This document shows positions 33,665 through 45,862 of a stretch of DNA of 64,000 nucleotides, one piece after another; position 1 is the stretch's first letter; every line of letters starts with the position of its first letter. A program made the position numbers and the translations under genes. The DNA is from Quercus robur. Taxonomy: Eukaryota > Streptophyta > Magnoliopsida > Fagales > Fagaceae. A model generated the notes under the pieces. It saw nothing but the letters and a program-made list of their open reading frames with translations. It was not told the origin of the DNA and ran no database searches. The stretch lies in contig NC_065535.1 of the NCBI RefSeq assembly GCF_932294415.1, positions 83,287,862 to 83,351,861 on the forward strand, read 5' to 3'.

Positions 33665-36049
33665 TAGAATAATTTAAAATAAATAATGAAATTTCTGTTA
33701 ATTTTTAAAAAGTTTTAGTACTTAAGTTTTATTCTAAATAAATGTTGTAAAAATTTTACCAAATACACAAGATTCTTGTTTTCTATAGAGTTTAGGAAAG
33801 GTGATTGGTTTGTTCTCTCAATTTTATAGTGGTTGATTCTCAGACTCAAACTCTTGACATATTGCTTAGTAAGTAACATGGTAAAAGCAAATTATATAAT
33901 GTGTAACACTTATATTATAGTTATATACATAGCAAAATGACAAAATTAAAAACCCAACATTTATAATTAAAGCAAAAATGGTAGATGATTAAAGAAATTT
34001 AAAATAAATGATGAACCGTTTAAATTTTTTATAACAAAATTTTATTCATGGTATTATTTTTAATTTATTAAAACATGTTTCACACTTGAAACAAACGATG
34101 CTAATAAATATTAGTGTACTTATATTATTCACATAGTGAAAGCATGTTTGTGAGGATCGTGACTAATATAATGAGCTATGATTTTTTAGATCTCTTGGTA
34201 GCGACTCTTAGGGTGGAGAATTTACAAACAATGTTCATCCTCTTAAAGTAAAGTATTAGCATATAGTCGTCACTTAGTTTATTTATAATGAATTTTTTTT
34301 TTTAAATCAAATATTACTGTATCAAGATTAATACATTGATCCAAATTGAAAAGAAATTACATGACTTGAATTCTAGATACAATCTAAACAAATGGTAAAT
34401 AACATACTTTTGATATTAAGTACAATCTAAAGAATGAAATTACACTAAAAATTCTGAAAAGAAAAGGCACCAAATCTGCATCTCCAAATTTGAGTTGAGG
34501 GCTATAAGTTACAAAGTAGTAAAGTGTTAGACACTAATTGTGTTCAATCTCTTAATGTCTAATGATTTTTACAGTTTATAACACACTAACTTGAATAAAT
34601 AGAAACATCCAAGAGCATAAAAAAAATAAAAAATAAAAAACATAGCAACACAATAAATTATAACAAATATAAAATCAAATATAAAGAAGCATGAAATTGG
34701 CTAAACAGAATCTAGAAATCATGCAAAATGTGTCTAAAATGTAGATTAAATGTTCTTTTTAATAATTGTATAAAAAAATAATATGTGTGGATATATTTTA
34801 CAATACATGAACATGAGGATATGTGAATGATGCATAAGTATTGTAATATTTTATGATACAAAAATGATTCAAAGATATGTCAAAGTGCAGGAGTATCATC
34901 AAATTCTCACAGTGAAATTTTATTGCCTTATTTAGTTTAAATCTCATGCAAATGAATATAAATCACACGTTCAAATGTCGTTATTTCATGTGACGACTTT
35001 CATGTAATAATTTCATTTTTCATGTATGCACAAGATCCAATATATGAACTATCCCCAAAATAATGCATGGCATGCGAGAATGCATGATTTGTTATCATTT
35101 CATGTGATATTTTCATCATTTTATGTGGGGGGAAATTAAACAAAAATTATCTAAAATATTGTTATTTCATTTTAAATGAAACTAATCTAAAATGATTAAA
35201 ATATATATATATATATATACCCTTATGCATTTGGGGTCAATCAAAGTGAAAATCCAAATATAAACTCATGATAAAGAAACCCTAATGTAAAACAGTTCAT
35301 ATAATCATAGGAATGAATTCTTTTTTCGATGTTCACAAATCGTTTACTTGTGTGGAACTCCCTTCGACACCAATCTTTCAAGGTAAACTAAAGATTATGA
35401 AACTAAAAAATAAACAAAAATACTAATCTTAGTATCATACTTGTTACCATGAACGACCTATTATACATTGACATAACTCAAAATATGCAATTAATGATAT
35501 CAAACTAAAAAATAAATAAAGAACTTAAAATTTAAGGTTAAAAGACTATAACAGCATATGCGTTTCTCCAATTACGAAGTTGATGGCAAACTAATCATCA
35601 TTCCTGCCTCCGTTGATCTGCGTTCAAATACTTATCAGTCCTCCTTCAAATGATCATTATAATCCACAATATATCCTCATGATTTAATTAGAGAAGATAC
35701 ATGGGATATGTTGTAAATGATATGATGAAATTGTAAGATTGGTGTACCTAGGATGATGATTAGGCTTTTGGAATTTTTGAAGAGTGCTTGATTATGGTAT
35801 GTGGATTTCTCAAGGAAAAAAAAAAATATATATATATTTATGGTATGTGGATTTACCGATTTTTGAAGAATTCATCCTCAGGTGTATTTATAAATGTTAT
35901 ATTGAGCATGTCCATTATTTGATTATGTTTTCAGCCTGATTAGATAATTTTGTTTGTCACTTAGTGGCAATTGCATAATTATGTTTGAGCATACTTATTT
36001 GAGCAAACCATGTCTTAAATTAATAATTAAAAAAATCTAAATTCTCCAC

Positions 36050-36081
<32 letters not shown>

Positions 36082-36904
36082 CAAATATCTTGAATCAAGG
36101 ACATTCTTACTCCTTGCATGCTCTTGATTCTCTTTTGCTTATGATCAATGTTAGGATACAATATTTTATGACTTGTAAAGATCATAAGTTGTGAGTGGAG
36201 TAATATCATTTTTATACAATCCTACCTCTAACACCATTTTTATTGTATTCTAATCACAATATACAACCTTGCAAAAAAAGGAAGAAGAGGTGAATTTCTT
36301 TGTGTCATTAAATTTATTGTTTTCTTATCATACGATTTGTCCATTAAAATGGGTTACACAACACAAACATGACGCATATTTTACAATGGAGACCTGTTGA
36401 TCCCATATCCTATCCAATACTCACCCAGTGCATAGAAGTTCTAGACAAAAGCCTTTGAAAGAGAAGAAAGAGGGGTATCGAGGACATCTTTCAATAACAA
36501 TAACTTTAAAAACACAAAATATTTCACAAATATTAAGATAGCGAGTTGATGATAAATAAAAGAAAGAAACATCAATATCGAGTTCATAAAATAAGAGTTT
36601 CTAGTACCATAAATAAATTCATGATTTTTTGTTAGAACTCTCTTACGTGACATAATATGACTAATCGACCGTCATTTTCATATAAAACCATCACTTTTTC
36701 TTCGCTACAATTAGCCACATAAAAGAGTTGTTTGTTTGTGTTATTAGATTTTTTTATTTAAAAAAAAATCAATAAGAATCTATTGGTGTGGAAAGTATTA
36801 TAAAAATAGTTGTGTACATTACATTCTCCTTTCATTATCATTGTCACCAGCCGAATAAGGACATGACAGTCTTCATATTATCACACTTTTTTCTTTTTTT
36901 AATA
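33665..36904. other. Gene-free AT-rich interval
   Basis: I see no coding sequence. (AT)n runs at about 35203-35220 and 35826-35839 and an A-tract at 36050-36078 are the only clear repeats. Confidence 0.5.
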
Positions 36905-37075
36905 GAAATGATATGTCCACAATATTTTTACAACAAATTTTAAGTAGAAGGTTGTTATTGGTTGTTATTATTAGGTTAAAAAAGTAATCTCAGTACTAAA
37001 TTCAAATTTGAATCAATAACAACTAATCACCTATAATTTTTTGTGAAAATATTATAAAAATATTATGAACGTAAC
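36905..37075. mobile_element. MITE, same family as the copies inside the big MULE
   Basis: The left end AATGATATGTCCACAATATT, TTTACAACAAATTTTAAGT and the right end AAAATATTATGAACGTAAC are inverted partners (GTTACGTTCATAATATTTT when reversed). The internal AAAGTAATCTCAGT and CAAATTTGAA match the MULE copies. Confidence 0.7.
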
Positions 37076-37152
37076 ACTTTTTTTTAACTGTAAGTTTTTT
37101 GACACTTTGATTGACGTTCAAAAATTCAATCCTCCCATGCGACATCATTTTT

Positions 37153-37278
37153 GGGGCCGTTTGATATAAGAGTTTAAACATATATTTTCAGTTTTTAAAC
37201 AATATTATATATTTTTTTACATACATATTTTCAAAAAATACAAACAACGCTGCTCGAATTTACCAAACAGCCATCCCC
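37153..37278. mobile_element. Short MITE, second copy of the 25952 family, inverted
   Basis: The ends GGGGCCGTTTGATA and, reversed, GGGGATGGCTGTTTGGTA; internally TTTCAGTTTTTAAACAATAT is the reverse complement of the block in 25952-26090. No clear TSD. Confidence 0.55.
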
Positions 37279-37299
37279 GCACGTACGGAGCACACCATC

Positions 37300-38035
37300 A
37301 ACAATCTCAATCATTCATGTAATGCCGAAAATTAGAAATAGTAAAAAGTTAAAAGAAAAATATCTCGTGTGTCTGAGACCACAAAATGACAAGAATACCC
37401 CTGGTTCAGCAAGTTGGCCACTCAGTGCCAACAAACCCTGCTGCTAGAGGTAGACACTTTCAGTGGGGCCCACAAAAATCAAGTTGGTGGGGTCAGCCGT
37501 TTCACTACGTTACCTTTCAGAACCCGACTGCGCAGAGGCTCACCGTTGAATCGAGCCCCTGGGCTCCACCCTTGATGCGAAAGTGGTTCATGTGCTGAAT
37601 CAATTTGCAAGGTTGTCAGGTATTGGGCCCCATCTAAGTCTAGTTGAGCCACACATTATGAATTGGTGGCAAATTCGTGAATTTTGAGTAATCATTAGGG
37701 CCTTTTATTACTACGCACCGTTCTCTTAAAACCGCGGAAAAATCCTAGGGTCTTTCCCTTTCTTTCTTTGCAACTGCCATGAAAAATGCCAGTTGTTTTT
37801 GTAATAATGATGGACGCACGGTGTGTGTTTGTTCAATCGGAGCCGTAGAAAGTCCACTAATATTGTGAATCAACGGTTTACATGGGTCCCAATTCACGTG
37901 ACCTTTTGCTTCAGTGGGACCCACATCTGAATAGTTGAATTCCCAGATGCTGTCTGCCTAGAGATTGAATCACGTTTCTTTTCGACTAGTTTGAGGAGAA
38001 ACCTTACAAATTTATCATATATATTTATATTAAAT
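37300..38035. other. GC-richer intergenic island, no gene supported
   Basis: 37380-37960 is noticeably richer in G/C than its surroundings, with phrases such as GTGGGGCCCACAAAAAT, and the inverted pair ATGGGTCCCAA and TGGGACCCACAT. A 70-codon frame at 37386-37598 has no recognisable content. It may be a relict promoter or gene edge. Confidence 0.35.
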
Positions 38036-38294
38036 GTGAATTTTGAAAATCTAACCGTTAGATTACATGTTCTTATTACATTCTTAATGCTTACAAAATT
38101 TCAAGAAAATCAAAGATTAATTGTTGTGTCATTAAATAAATGTTATAATTTCAAAATTTTGTAATCTAAAGTTGTATATGAAAAAAAAAGATAATTGATT
38201 AAATAGTAAATAATATCCGATTTGAGTGAAATTTGATATGCATATTTAGAATATAAGGAATATGAAATTAAACGGTTAGATTTTCAAAATTCAC
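38036..38294. mobile_element. MITE with 24-bp perfect inverted ends
   Basis: GTGAATTTTGAAAATCTAAC followed by CGTT (38036-38059) is exactly repeated in inverted orientation at 38271-38294. 259 bp, no coding potential; related to the degraded copy at 14955-15225. Confidence 0.8.
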
Positions 38295-39324
38295 AAAAAA
38301 AAAAAAAAAAAAAAAGAGAAGTTTGAAGAGTTTCTCTCTAAATTCCTAAAGATTTGTTTGGCGCTAAACGAATTGAGACGCGCAGCTTCATCTTCAATAT
38401 ATTTAAAAGCCAAGTATGTTTGGTTTTAACATGTTATTATTCCAATATATTTTCTAATTGATTTAGATTTTATTCTATATTCAAAATTTAAACATTCTAT
38501 TAGTCAAGATAAGGATATTCAAATATATAACTCAATCCTAATCTAACTCATATATCGAAAGCCTTCAACCCTAATAACTCATTTATTAAGCGGCTTGACA
38601 TAACACAACCTATTTTAACTCATTTAATACATAATATAAGAAAAATAAAGAGAAATGGTTAGGACTTTAGACTTTTAATGAGAATTTATCGATAGAACCA
38701 TTAAAATTATTTTAATTACTCAATTATATTTTAAATTCAAATTTATATTTGAAAAAAAAATGACATTTATTTATATGAATGAGAAATTTCGGGTTGATTG
38801 CAAGTTAAGAAGGTTAACCCACAAATGACCAATTTATTAATCGTGTAAAAGTGTGTTGACCTACTTTGACACAAATCCATTTACATTAAACAATAAACAT
38901 ATATATTTCTATTAATAACTACCGAAATTATCAATTTCATATTTAGAAAGAAAAATAAAAGAAAAAAAATTATAGTATGTTAAACTTTATGATATATAGT
39001 AAAACCATGGCTATAATTTTTTCACCCTTTCACAAATCTATAGTTTTTTTTTTTTTTTTTTACTACAAATAAACTGTTTATATTATCAATCAAGTACAAA
39101 TAATAATTTGATATCATATGAATATATTTACATATTTACTCAATTCAATATCATGTCTATATAAATATATATATATATATATATTTCTAGACGTAAATAC
39201 ATATAAAAATGTAAAATTATATATAGTTAAATAAAACATTATGTTCACGAATACAATGTTTGAGCTTGGTTATTTTAATAGTCAAGCCTAAACTTTTGTT
39301 TAAGCTTGACTTGTTTACCAAACA
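38295..39324. other. AT-rich intergenic, no gene seen
   Basis: Only homopolymers (A-tract at 38295-38316, T-tract at 39044-39061) and an (AT)n run (39167-39184) stand out. Confidence 0.5.
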
Positions 39325-40525
39325 AACATTATAAACAAGCATTTTTCCGAGTTGAACTCGAGATGTTCATAAACAACTTGATTCATTTATAGTGCTATAT
39401 TTGTTTATTAGTCAAATTATTCAGTAACTCATGCAATGCATACAAAAGTTTAACGAAATATAATAATTTTTTTTTCTCTTTTATGTTTTGTATAAATATG
39501 AAATTTAATAATTATGATAATTAGTAATATTCATTTTATTAGGATTGTATATAAGGAACTGTAATGGAACGGGCTTTGGTCCTTTTATCCAAAAGATGAA
39601 TGGATTAAGGCCCAAAGAGCCCAATACAATAAATTTGTAGAGAGTGGGTTAAAAAACTAGGCTTCAACGAAATAACAACGACTACAATGGGCTAAAGCGG
39701 ATAAGAGAACAAGGAAAAACAATGACTAAACAAGTGTGATGCATAGAGATTGTTCCTCGGCAATGTCCAAGGAGGGTAGTTCTCCAATATATCTCTCTTT
39801 GATTTGATTACAATTGCTGTTCTTAATGCTATGGTGTTTTTCTCCACATATTTTTTGTCCCCTTGCCCTTTGGAGGGTCTCTCACATTATATAGCTCCCT
39901 TTAGGCGATCCTAGCCTTTCATTTGTTGATCCTTTAGTACACCATTTGAGTGTTTGTCCCATCAAACACCTTCCCTAACCCCTTGTGAGTTGCGGTGGCC
40001 AAGACAGCACTGTTCAAGGGTCTTTTCCACATAAATGCAGTCAGGAGGTTTGGTGAAATGCATTAAATATGGGGGCAGCCACCACCCCTTCAGTCATGTC
40101 CGGGCTAACCCATTTCTGAAACTTTTTCTCAGCAGTAGGACCTCCTCTAGCAATGTGCCATTGATGTGGCCTTATTGGTACTAGCGTGTGGCCTCCTCGG
40201 CTTGGTAATGGACTCATCGGCCATGGATATGACATGTGGCGCAGGTGCCTTATTTAAATTCTTGTACCTCACAGGAACTATATATTTTACTATTTAAAAA
40301 AAATTAGTAAACAAACATGCGTAAACATGCATTTTTCCAAGTTGTACTTGGGTTGTTCATAAACAACTTATTTCATTTACGACATTAAATTTAACAAAGT
40401 ATAATTAATTTTTCTCTCTTTTATGTTTTGTCTAAATATGAAATTTAGTAATTATGATAATTATCAATAAGAATTTTATTATAATTGTATATAAGGAATC
40501 ATATATTTAACTATTTAAAGAAAAT
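39325..40525. repeat. ~240-bp tandem duplication split by a solo LTR
   Basis: 39325-39559 and 40310-40510 share GCATTTTTCC-RAGTTG, TTCATAAACAACTT, CTTTTATGTTTTGT, AAATATGAAATTT and TAATTATGATAATTA, ending in GTATATAAGGAA. The solo LTR (39560-40273) inserted at the end of the first copy. Confidence 0.75.
39560..40273. mobile_element. Solo LTR, 714 bp, TSD GGAAC
   Basis: Begins TGTAATGGAACGGGC and ends GTACCTCACA, i.e. the canonical TG...CA. It is flanked by 5-bp direct repeats GGAAC (39555-39559 and 40274-40278). It contains a TATA-like ACATTATATAGCTCCC near 39886 and no coding sequence. A second LTR and internal domain are absent, so it is the product of LTR-LTR recombination. Superfamily not determined. 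Confidence 0.8.
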
Positions 40526-41090
40526 ATGATTTGCTAAGATTTTAATGGAAGATTTATATCCTTTTATAAGGTTTTAATCCTCCCTCCTCTATCATAATCA
40601 CATTTATTAAACTTAAATCGACTCAGCCGATCAAACTGAAAAGTCAGTGACCTAGCACCTAGACCGGTTTGGGTGTTTAAATGGATCGTCTTTGCATAAA
40701 ACCCAATCAAATTAAACCCGACAAGTTTATGATGACCCGAGTAACCCAAATGAGATTATATAACCCGGTTGGGTTTGTGAAATTAAATCCATAGATCTAT
40801 TTTATTCACTAATTTACTATTTAATTTGTTATAATTGTCAAGAAGAGAAAATCTAAAGAATTAAAAAAAAAAAAAAATACACTTATCTGTTTGTTTACTT
40901 ATCTCCAAGACTCACATTCTAAAAAAAAAAAAAATTATTTGACCTTGCAGTTTAACCAATAAACCATTGATTGAACCAATGACCCAATGACTCAACTCAT
41001 AGATGGATCAATGTCCTGATTGGGTTTAATAATTATGGTCATAAGTCAAAACTATTAAATTATCAAAAAAAAAAAAAAAAAAAAGCCAAA
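40526..41090. other. Intergenic upstream of the TPR-like gene
   Basis: AT-rich with A-tracts at 40862-40876, 40921-40934 and 41065-41084. No gene seen. Confidence 0.5.
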
Positions 41091-41169
41091 ATGGTAACCA
41101 CAAACCAAACACGGTGCAATCATGGAGTAAACAAATCCACGGCTCAGATTAACTACGTACAGAACTCCC

Positions 41170-41262
41170 ATCTCTCTATAAAAATCACCACAGAACCCAG
41201 TTGTTTAACACAACTGAAGCAAAAACGTGAGTCTGTTGACCCTCATATAAAATTTCATCACC
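41170..41262 (+). promoter_or_regulatory. Core promoter and leader of the TPR-like gene
   Basis: CTCTATAAAAATCACC at about 41174-41189 is a good plant TATA box. Transcription would start near 41205-41215, giving a leader of about 50 nt before the ATG at 41263. Confidence 0.6.
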
Positions 41263-42539
41263 ATGCTTCTACGAAGCTCATCAACTCCGATCCTAAATTC
41301 ATGGCTTCCACACGCGGTAAAAGACTCATCCCTAGTCCCAGAGCTCGAAATAGTCCCCCAAATCCCCAAACGACGAAGCTCACTTTGCTTAACAGTCGGA
41401 TCTTCTCCTCCGGTGATCAGCGATCCAACCACTAAGGCGATGACACGTGCGCTCTCCGAAACCGACCTCCGCGAGCTCCCGGTTCCGAGGAAGAAGCCGT
41501 TTTCGAGAACTCTGAGCGGAATCTCGGTGGAGGAGGAGGTGGAGGAAGCGATAAAGATGGTGGGGTCTGGTAGTAAAACGGTGTCGTCATTGGGGGATAG
41601 GTGCGAGGTTGGGACGAACAGTGGGAGTGGGGTGCTGAACTTGTTGGTGGCGGGTGGGTTCGGGTGTGGCGGCGGTAAGATCTGTGGCGGCGGTGGAGGT
41701 GGACGATCGGACGGTGATGAAGATGGGAGCTTCGATTTCTGGGATTCGAATCATGGGAATGATGGGACTGATTTGTATTATCAGAAAATGATCGAAGCTA
41801 ATCCTGGAAACTCGCTTTTGCTCAGCAACTATGCTAGGTTCTTGAAAGAGGTAAGTACATAGATAATCACAAGTGACTGTTTTTTTGTTTGAAAAGTAGC
41901 TATCTTGCTTTTATAAATTGTAATCGACTAGTTGTAACTTAGGAGGGACTAAATTGTTACATTTGAAGGATTGAAATCGAGATTTTAAAATTGAGGGAAC
42001 AAAATCGAACAGACAGATTCAATTTAATTGTTTTTTTGAAAAGAAAATGAATTATCTGTGGTGGGTTTTGTTAGTTTAAGATTAATTTTGTGTTGATAAA
42101 ATATAACTGATGATTTTGGAAACGGTGGCAGGTTCGCGGAGATGTTGAAAAGGCGGAAGAGTATTGCGGGAGGGCGATTTTGGAGAACCCGAATGATGGG
42201 GAAGTGTTATCCATGTATGCAAATTTGATATGGCAGGGCCATAAGGATGCTCCTAGAGCTGAGAATTACTTTGATCAAGCTGTTAAAGCTGCCCCTGATG
42301 ACTGGTAAGAGCCTCAATTCTTTCATGCTCAATCTTAGAAATAGGATTTGTTATTGTTGTGAATTAACTGAGTTGTATTGCTTTTATGCTGCAGTTATGT
42401 TCTAGCATCCTATGCTCGGTTTCTTTGGGATGCTGAAGAAGAAGAAGAAATGGACCATGAAGTGGAAGATGGCACTAGCAAAACATTACCAGTAACAGCC
42501 AGTTTCTTCCATGGAGCTCCTATAGCTGCTTCTTCTTGA
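41263..42539 (+). CDS. TPR-like superfamily protein, 3 exons
   Basis: Exons 41263-41850, 42132-42304 and 42395-42539 join in frame (588+173+145 nt) to 301 aa. The N-terminus [14 protein letters not shown], and then [14 protein letters not shown] and [20 protein letters not shown], are typical of a plant-specific family annotated as tetratricopeptide-like superfamily proteins (At1g80130 / At5g20190 / At4g17940 group). A low-complexity Gly/Asp stretch (about residues 125-160) precedes TPR-like helices: [20 protein letters not shown] (about 172-191), [20 protein letters not shown], and [20 protein letters not shown] spanning exons 2 and 3. The acidic tail has [12 protein letters not shown]. No signal peptide or membrane segment; molecular role unknown. 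The first exon is GC-richer than its surroundings. The start is the first ATG after the TATA box. Confidence 0.9.
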
Positions 42540-43329
42540 AAGCTTTCTCTTTGCATCTCTCTTGTATCATATATAGATAGCCTGAATATCTTTCTGACCT
42601 TTTGTTAATATATCCGTGACTTTTTTGCCTGCTGAGATGAGTTGTATTAAAGATTTAGAAAAATTTTCCCCCTCATTCTTGTAGTCATAGTTGTAGAATG
42701 CAAATAAGAAATGAAGGAATGAGTTTTGAGTTTTAAATTTCATGGAGCCCTTCAAGATGATTGCTGTATTCTGCATCCTCTGCATGAGCTTAGTAAGATT
42801 TGATCCTTAAAATTTCGTTGCTTAAAAAGTAATTTTCTTTTTAAATTAAGGTTAAGATGGAGGCACCAAAGCTTGTATCTTGATGTATCTTCTATGGACA
42901 AAGAAAATTAAGAAGAAGAGGTGCTGGAGTCCCCCTAAATCTCCTTTAAAAAATGAATCATGGGCAATATGTACGTAGGTGAAAAAGTTGCACCTTTCAG
43001 AAATAAAGAAGTCCACATAACAGCCCCCTCATATGAACTATAAATTCTTCAAATAGCAGTACACAAACTCATTCCATTTGCAACATGTGCTATAATCACG
43101 GTTGTCAAAATCCCGATTTAGATCTTACGATTTTACAATCTTATTTGCACAAAATGATCCGGATCTTTTAAGAATTTTTGCGATTGTTCAGGATCGGTAG
43201 GATCGTACGATTCTGACAATCGCAAACTACCTTGGTTTATTTTAATCTTCTTTAACTTGAAAGTAGGCTTAATTGAACCCAAATGAAAAATAAAATCTCA
43301 ATAAACCAAGTTTTTCCACTCTAATATAG
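42540..43329. other. 3' UTR of the TPR-like gene and MULE left flank
   Basis: Transcript 3' end is likely before about 42,800. 43097-43230 has a loose inverted arrangement of GATC/CGATT motifs (CCCGATTTAGATCTTACGAT and AGGATCGTACGATTCTGAC). 43321-43329 is the left target duplication CTAATATAG of the large MULE. Confidence 0.5.
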
Positions 43330-43555
43330 GAGTCTTTTGGGTTAATATTGCAAAATCTGAACTTAATTTGCATTATAGGAACTGTTGAAAGTTATTTGGG
43401 ATTTTGAGGAGAGAGACTGAATTTTGGTATCACCATTGCCGAAATTCAGCCAAAAATATGAGAGAGAAGAAGAAAAAGGAGGAGAGAGAAAATGTTGAAT
43501 TTCGACAACGTAGATACCGAAATTTCTCTGCCCAATTCTATTGCCCGGGTGTGAA
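43330..43555. repeat. MULE left terminal inverted repeat
   Basis: About 225 bp, roughly 95% identical to the reverse complement of 57667-57892. Starts GAGTCTTTTGGGTTAATATT. It contains half-sites of the array motif: ACCATTGCCGAAATTC near 43431 and the inverted pair GAATTTCG...CCGAAATTTC at 43497-43526. Confidence 0.9.
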
Positions 43556-43599
43556 GTGTGCGTGGAGTGCCCAAAGGGAAAAAAAAAAAAAAAAAATTG

Positions 43600-45375
43600 A
43601 CAAACTAATTGTGGCAATGCCATTGCCGAAATAGGGGGAAAAAAAATTGTAACAATTGTGGCAATGGCATTGCCAAAAATGGGGAAAAAAAAAATGTGGT
43701 TCTGAAATCTGGGGAGAGTAAAAAAAAAAAGTGTTACGTTCACAATAAATCACATGTGATTAATTATTATTAGTTCAAATTTGAATTTAACACTGAAATT
43801 ATTTTTTTAATCCAACAATAACAACCTGACACTTAAAATTTGTTGTAAAAATTGTGTGCATGTATCATTTCTTAAAAAAAAAGTGGAATGGATTTGTGGC
43901 AATGGCATTGCCGAAATAGGAAAAAAAAAAATTTGTGACAAACTAATTGTGGCAATGCCATTGCTGAAATAGGGAGAAAAAAAAAAATTTTGTGAGAACC
44001 TAATTGTGGCAATGCCATTGCCGAAATAGAGGAATAAATTTTTTTTTTAGCAATTGTGGCAATGGCATTGCCGAAAATAGGGGAAAAAAAAAGTGGTTCC
44101 GAAATCTCTGGAAGAGTAAAAAAAAAAAAAAGGTGTCATGTCCATAATATTTTTACAACATTTTCACAATAAATCACATGTAATTAGTTATTATTAGTTC
44201 AAAAAAAATTTTGTGACAAACTAATTGTGGCAATGGCATTGCCGAAATAGGGAAAAAAAAATTGTGGCAATGCCATTGCCAAAATAGGGAGAAAAAAAAA
44301 AGTGACAAACTAATTGTGGCAATGGCATTGCCGAAATAGGGAGAAAAAAAAAATTTTGTGACAACCTAATTGTGGCAATGCCATTGTCGAAATAGGGAAT
44401 AAATTTTTTTTTTTAGCAATTGTGGCAATGCCATTGCCGAAAATGGGGAAAAAAAAGTGGTTTCGAAATTTGGGGAAGAGAAAAAAAAAGTGTCATGTCC
44501 ACAATATTTTTACAACATTTTTACAATAAATCACATGTGATTAGTTATTATTAGTTCAAAAAAATTTTGTGACAAACTAATTATGGCAATGGCATTGCCG
44601 AAATAGGAAAAAAAAAAATTTGTTACAAACTAATTGTGGCAATGGCATTGCCGAAATAGGGGAAAAAAAATTGTGACAAACTAATTGTGGCAATGCCATT
44701 GCCGAAATAGGGAGGAAAAAAAAATTTGTGACAAACTAATTGTGGCAATAGCATTGCCGAAATAGGGGAATAAATTTTTTTTTTTAGCAATTGTGGCAAT
44801 GGGATTGCCGAAATAGGGGGGAAAAATTTTCACCTATTTCGGCAATGCCATTGCCGAAAATGTGAGGGGAAAAAAAAAAAAAAAAGAATTGTGGCAATGG
44901 TATTGCCGAAATAGGCAAAATTTTTTTTTTGGTAATTGTGGCAATGATATTGCTGAAATAGGTGAATTTTTTTTTTTGGGGTAATTGTGGCCCATTGCCA
45001 AAAATGGGAAGGGGAATAATGGAATGGAATTGTGGCAATGCCATTGCCGAAATAGGTGAAATTTTTTTTTAAAAAAAAGTGGTTGCCAAAATCTGGGGAG
45101 GAATTTAAAAAAAAAAGTGTTACGTTCATAATATTTTTACAATATTTTCACAATAAATCACATGTAATTAGTTATTATTAGTTCAAATTTGAATTTATCA
45201 CTGAGATTACTCTTTTAATCTAACAATAACAACCTCCACTTAAAATTTGTTGTTAAAATATTGTAAAAATTGTGTGTACCTATCATTTCTTTAAAAAATA
45301 AAATGTGGAATGGATTTGTGGCAATGGCATTGCCGAAATAGGAGAAAAAAAATTGTTCCCATTGCCGAAATAGAG
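43600..45375. repeat. Left subterminal array of palindromic units (~23 copies)
   Basis: The core is GGCAATGSCATTGCC, a 15-bp palindrome with one central base, preceded by AATTGT and followed by GAAATAGG and an A-tract. Copies are spaced about 40-60 bp, e.g. near 43615, 43950, 44225, 44640, 45030 and 45320. The copy at 44836 is palindromic over its outer flanks too (ATTTCGGCAATGCC then ATTGCCGAAAAT). Partial and full MITE copies interrupt the array. The unit's orientation is opposite to that of the right array. The frames read through it are repeat by-products. Confidence 0.9.
45117..45290. mobile_element. Embedded MITE copies inside the MULE (family of 36905-37075)
   Basis: This is one full copy: GTGTTACGTTCATAATATTT start, AAATCACATGTAATTAGTTA, TTAATCTAACAATAACAACC, AAATTTGTTGTTAAAATATT. 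Other full copies are at about 43735-43875, 49914-50092, 55207-55385, 55857-56015, 56715-56888 and 57302-57468. Partial ones are at 44137-44200 and 44495-44560. They are plus-oriented in the left arm and before the transposase, and inverted in the right arm, so they were carried along by duplication of the arms. Confidence 0.8.
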
Positions 45376-45377
45376 GA

Positions 45378-45530
45378 GAGAGATATAAAAAAAGTACGCA
45401 TATTGTTCTTTCAATATTTTTTTGACTGAACCAGTTTGGTTTGTCATGTTCTTTTAGAAATAGATAAGGATAGATTCGAGTACACTCTCTGGTATATTGA
45501 TTCTTATTCTAAAGTACACGCTGTAAACAA
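45378..45530. repeat. Conserved block B, copy 1 (upstream of the PMD gene)
   Basis: AGAGATATAAAAAAAGTACG, CTGAACCAGTTTGGTTTGTC and ATGTTCTTTTAGAAATAGAT, then ATTGATTCTTATTCTAAAGT. Near-identical copies are at 50186-50345 (same strand, upstream of the transposase) and 55010-55155 (inverted). Confidence 0.85.
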
Positions 45531-45534
45531 AAAC

Positions 45535-45825
45535 AAAAAAAGTACATAGATTCTTATAGAAGAAAAAAATGACTGATGTGCATGCTGTAAACAAAAAAAA
45601 AAACAAAGAAAGTATATAGATTCTTACAATAGAAAAGAAAAAATGATTGATGTGCACACTGTAAACCAAAAAAAGCAAAGAAAGTACATAGATTCTTACA
45701 ATATAGAAGAAAAAAATTATTGATGTGCACACAGTAAACCAAAAAAGCAAAGAAAGTACATAGATTCTTACATGTACGATGTAAACAAAAAAAAGCGAAG
45801 AAAGTAAACCAAAAAAAACAAAGAT
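45535..45825. repeat. ~72-bp minisatellite upstream of the PMD gene (about 4 units)
   Basis: The unit contains GTACATAGATTCTTACAATA, GAAGAAAAAAATGATTGATG and TGCACACTGTAAAC plus an A-rich AAAGCAAAGAAA. TAGATTCTTA landmarks are near 45548, 45619, 45690 and 45763. The same array, longer, precedes the transposase gene. Leu/Phe-rich minus-strand frames here are repeat artefacts. Confidence 0.85.
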
Positions 45826-45826
45826 T

Positions 45827-45862
45827 CAATTAACCAATCACCTCAACTCCTCATCTCATCTG
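45827..45862. promoter_or_regulatory. Shared upstream block CAATYAACCAATCACCTCAA..., PMD copy
   Basis: CCAATCACCTCAACTCCTCA followed by TCTCATCTG occurs once before each gene of the MULE (here and 50862-50898), just after the minisatellite. It contains a CCAAT-type box. A promoter role is inferred from position only. Confidence 0.5.

Noticed and set aside
37386..37598. 70-codon frame in the GC-richer island
   Set aside because: No family resemblance and no gene signals beyond composition.
43600..45375. CRISPR-like array
   Set aside because: Unit spacing is irregular, spacers are A-tracts rather than unique DNA, and the context is a plant transposon.
45454..45829. Phe/Leu-rich minus-strand frames, membrane-protein-like
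   Set aside because: They read through the ~72-bp minisatellite; same artefact at 50269-50869.
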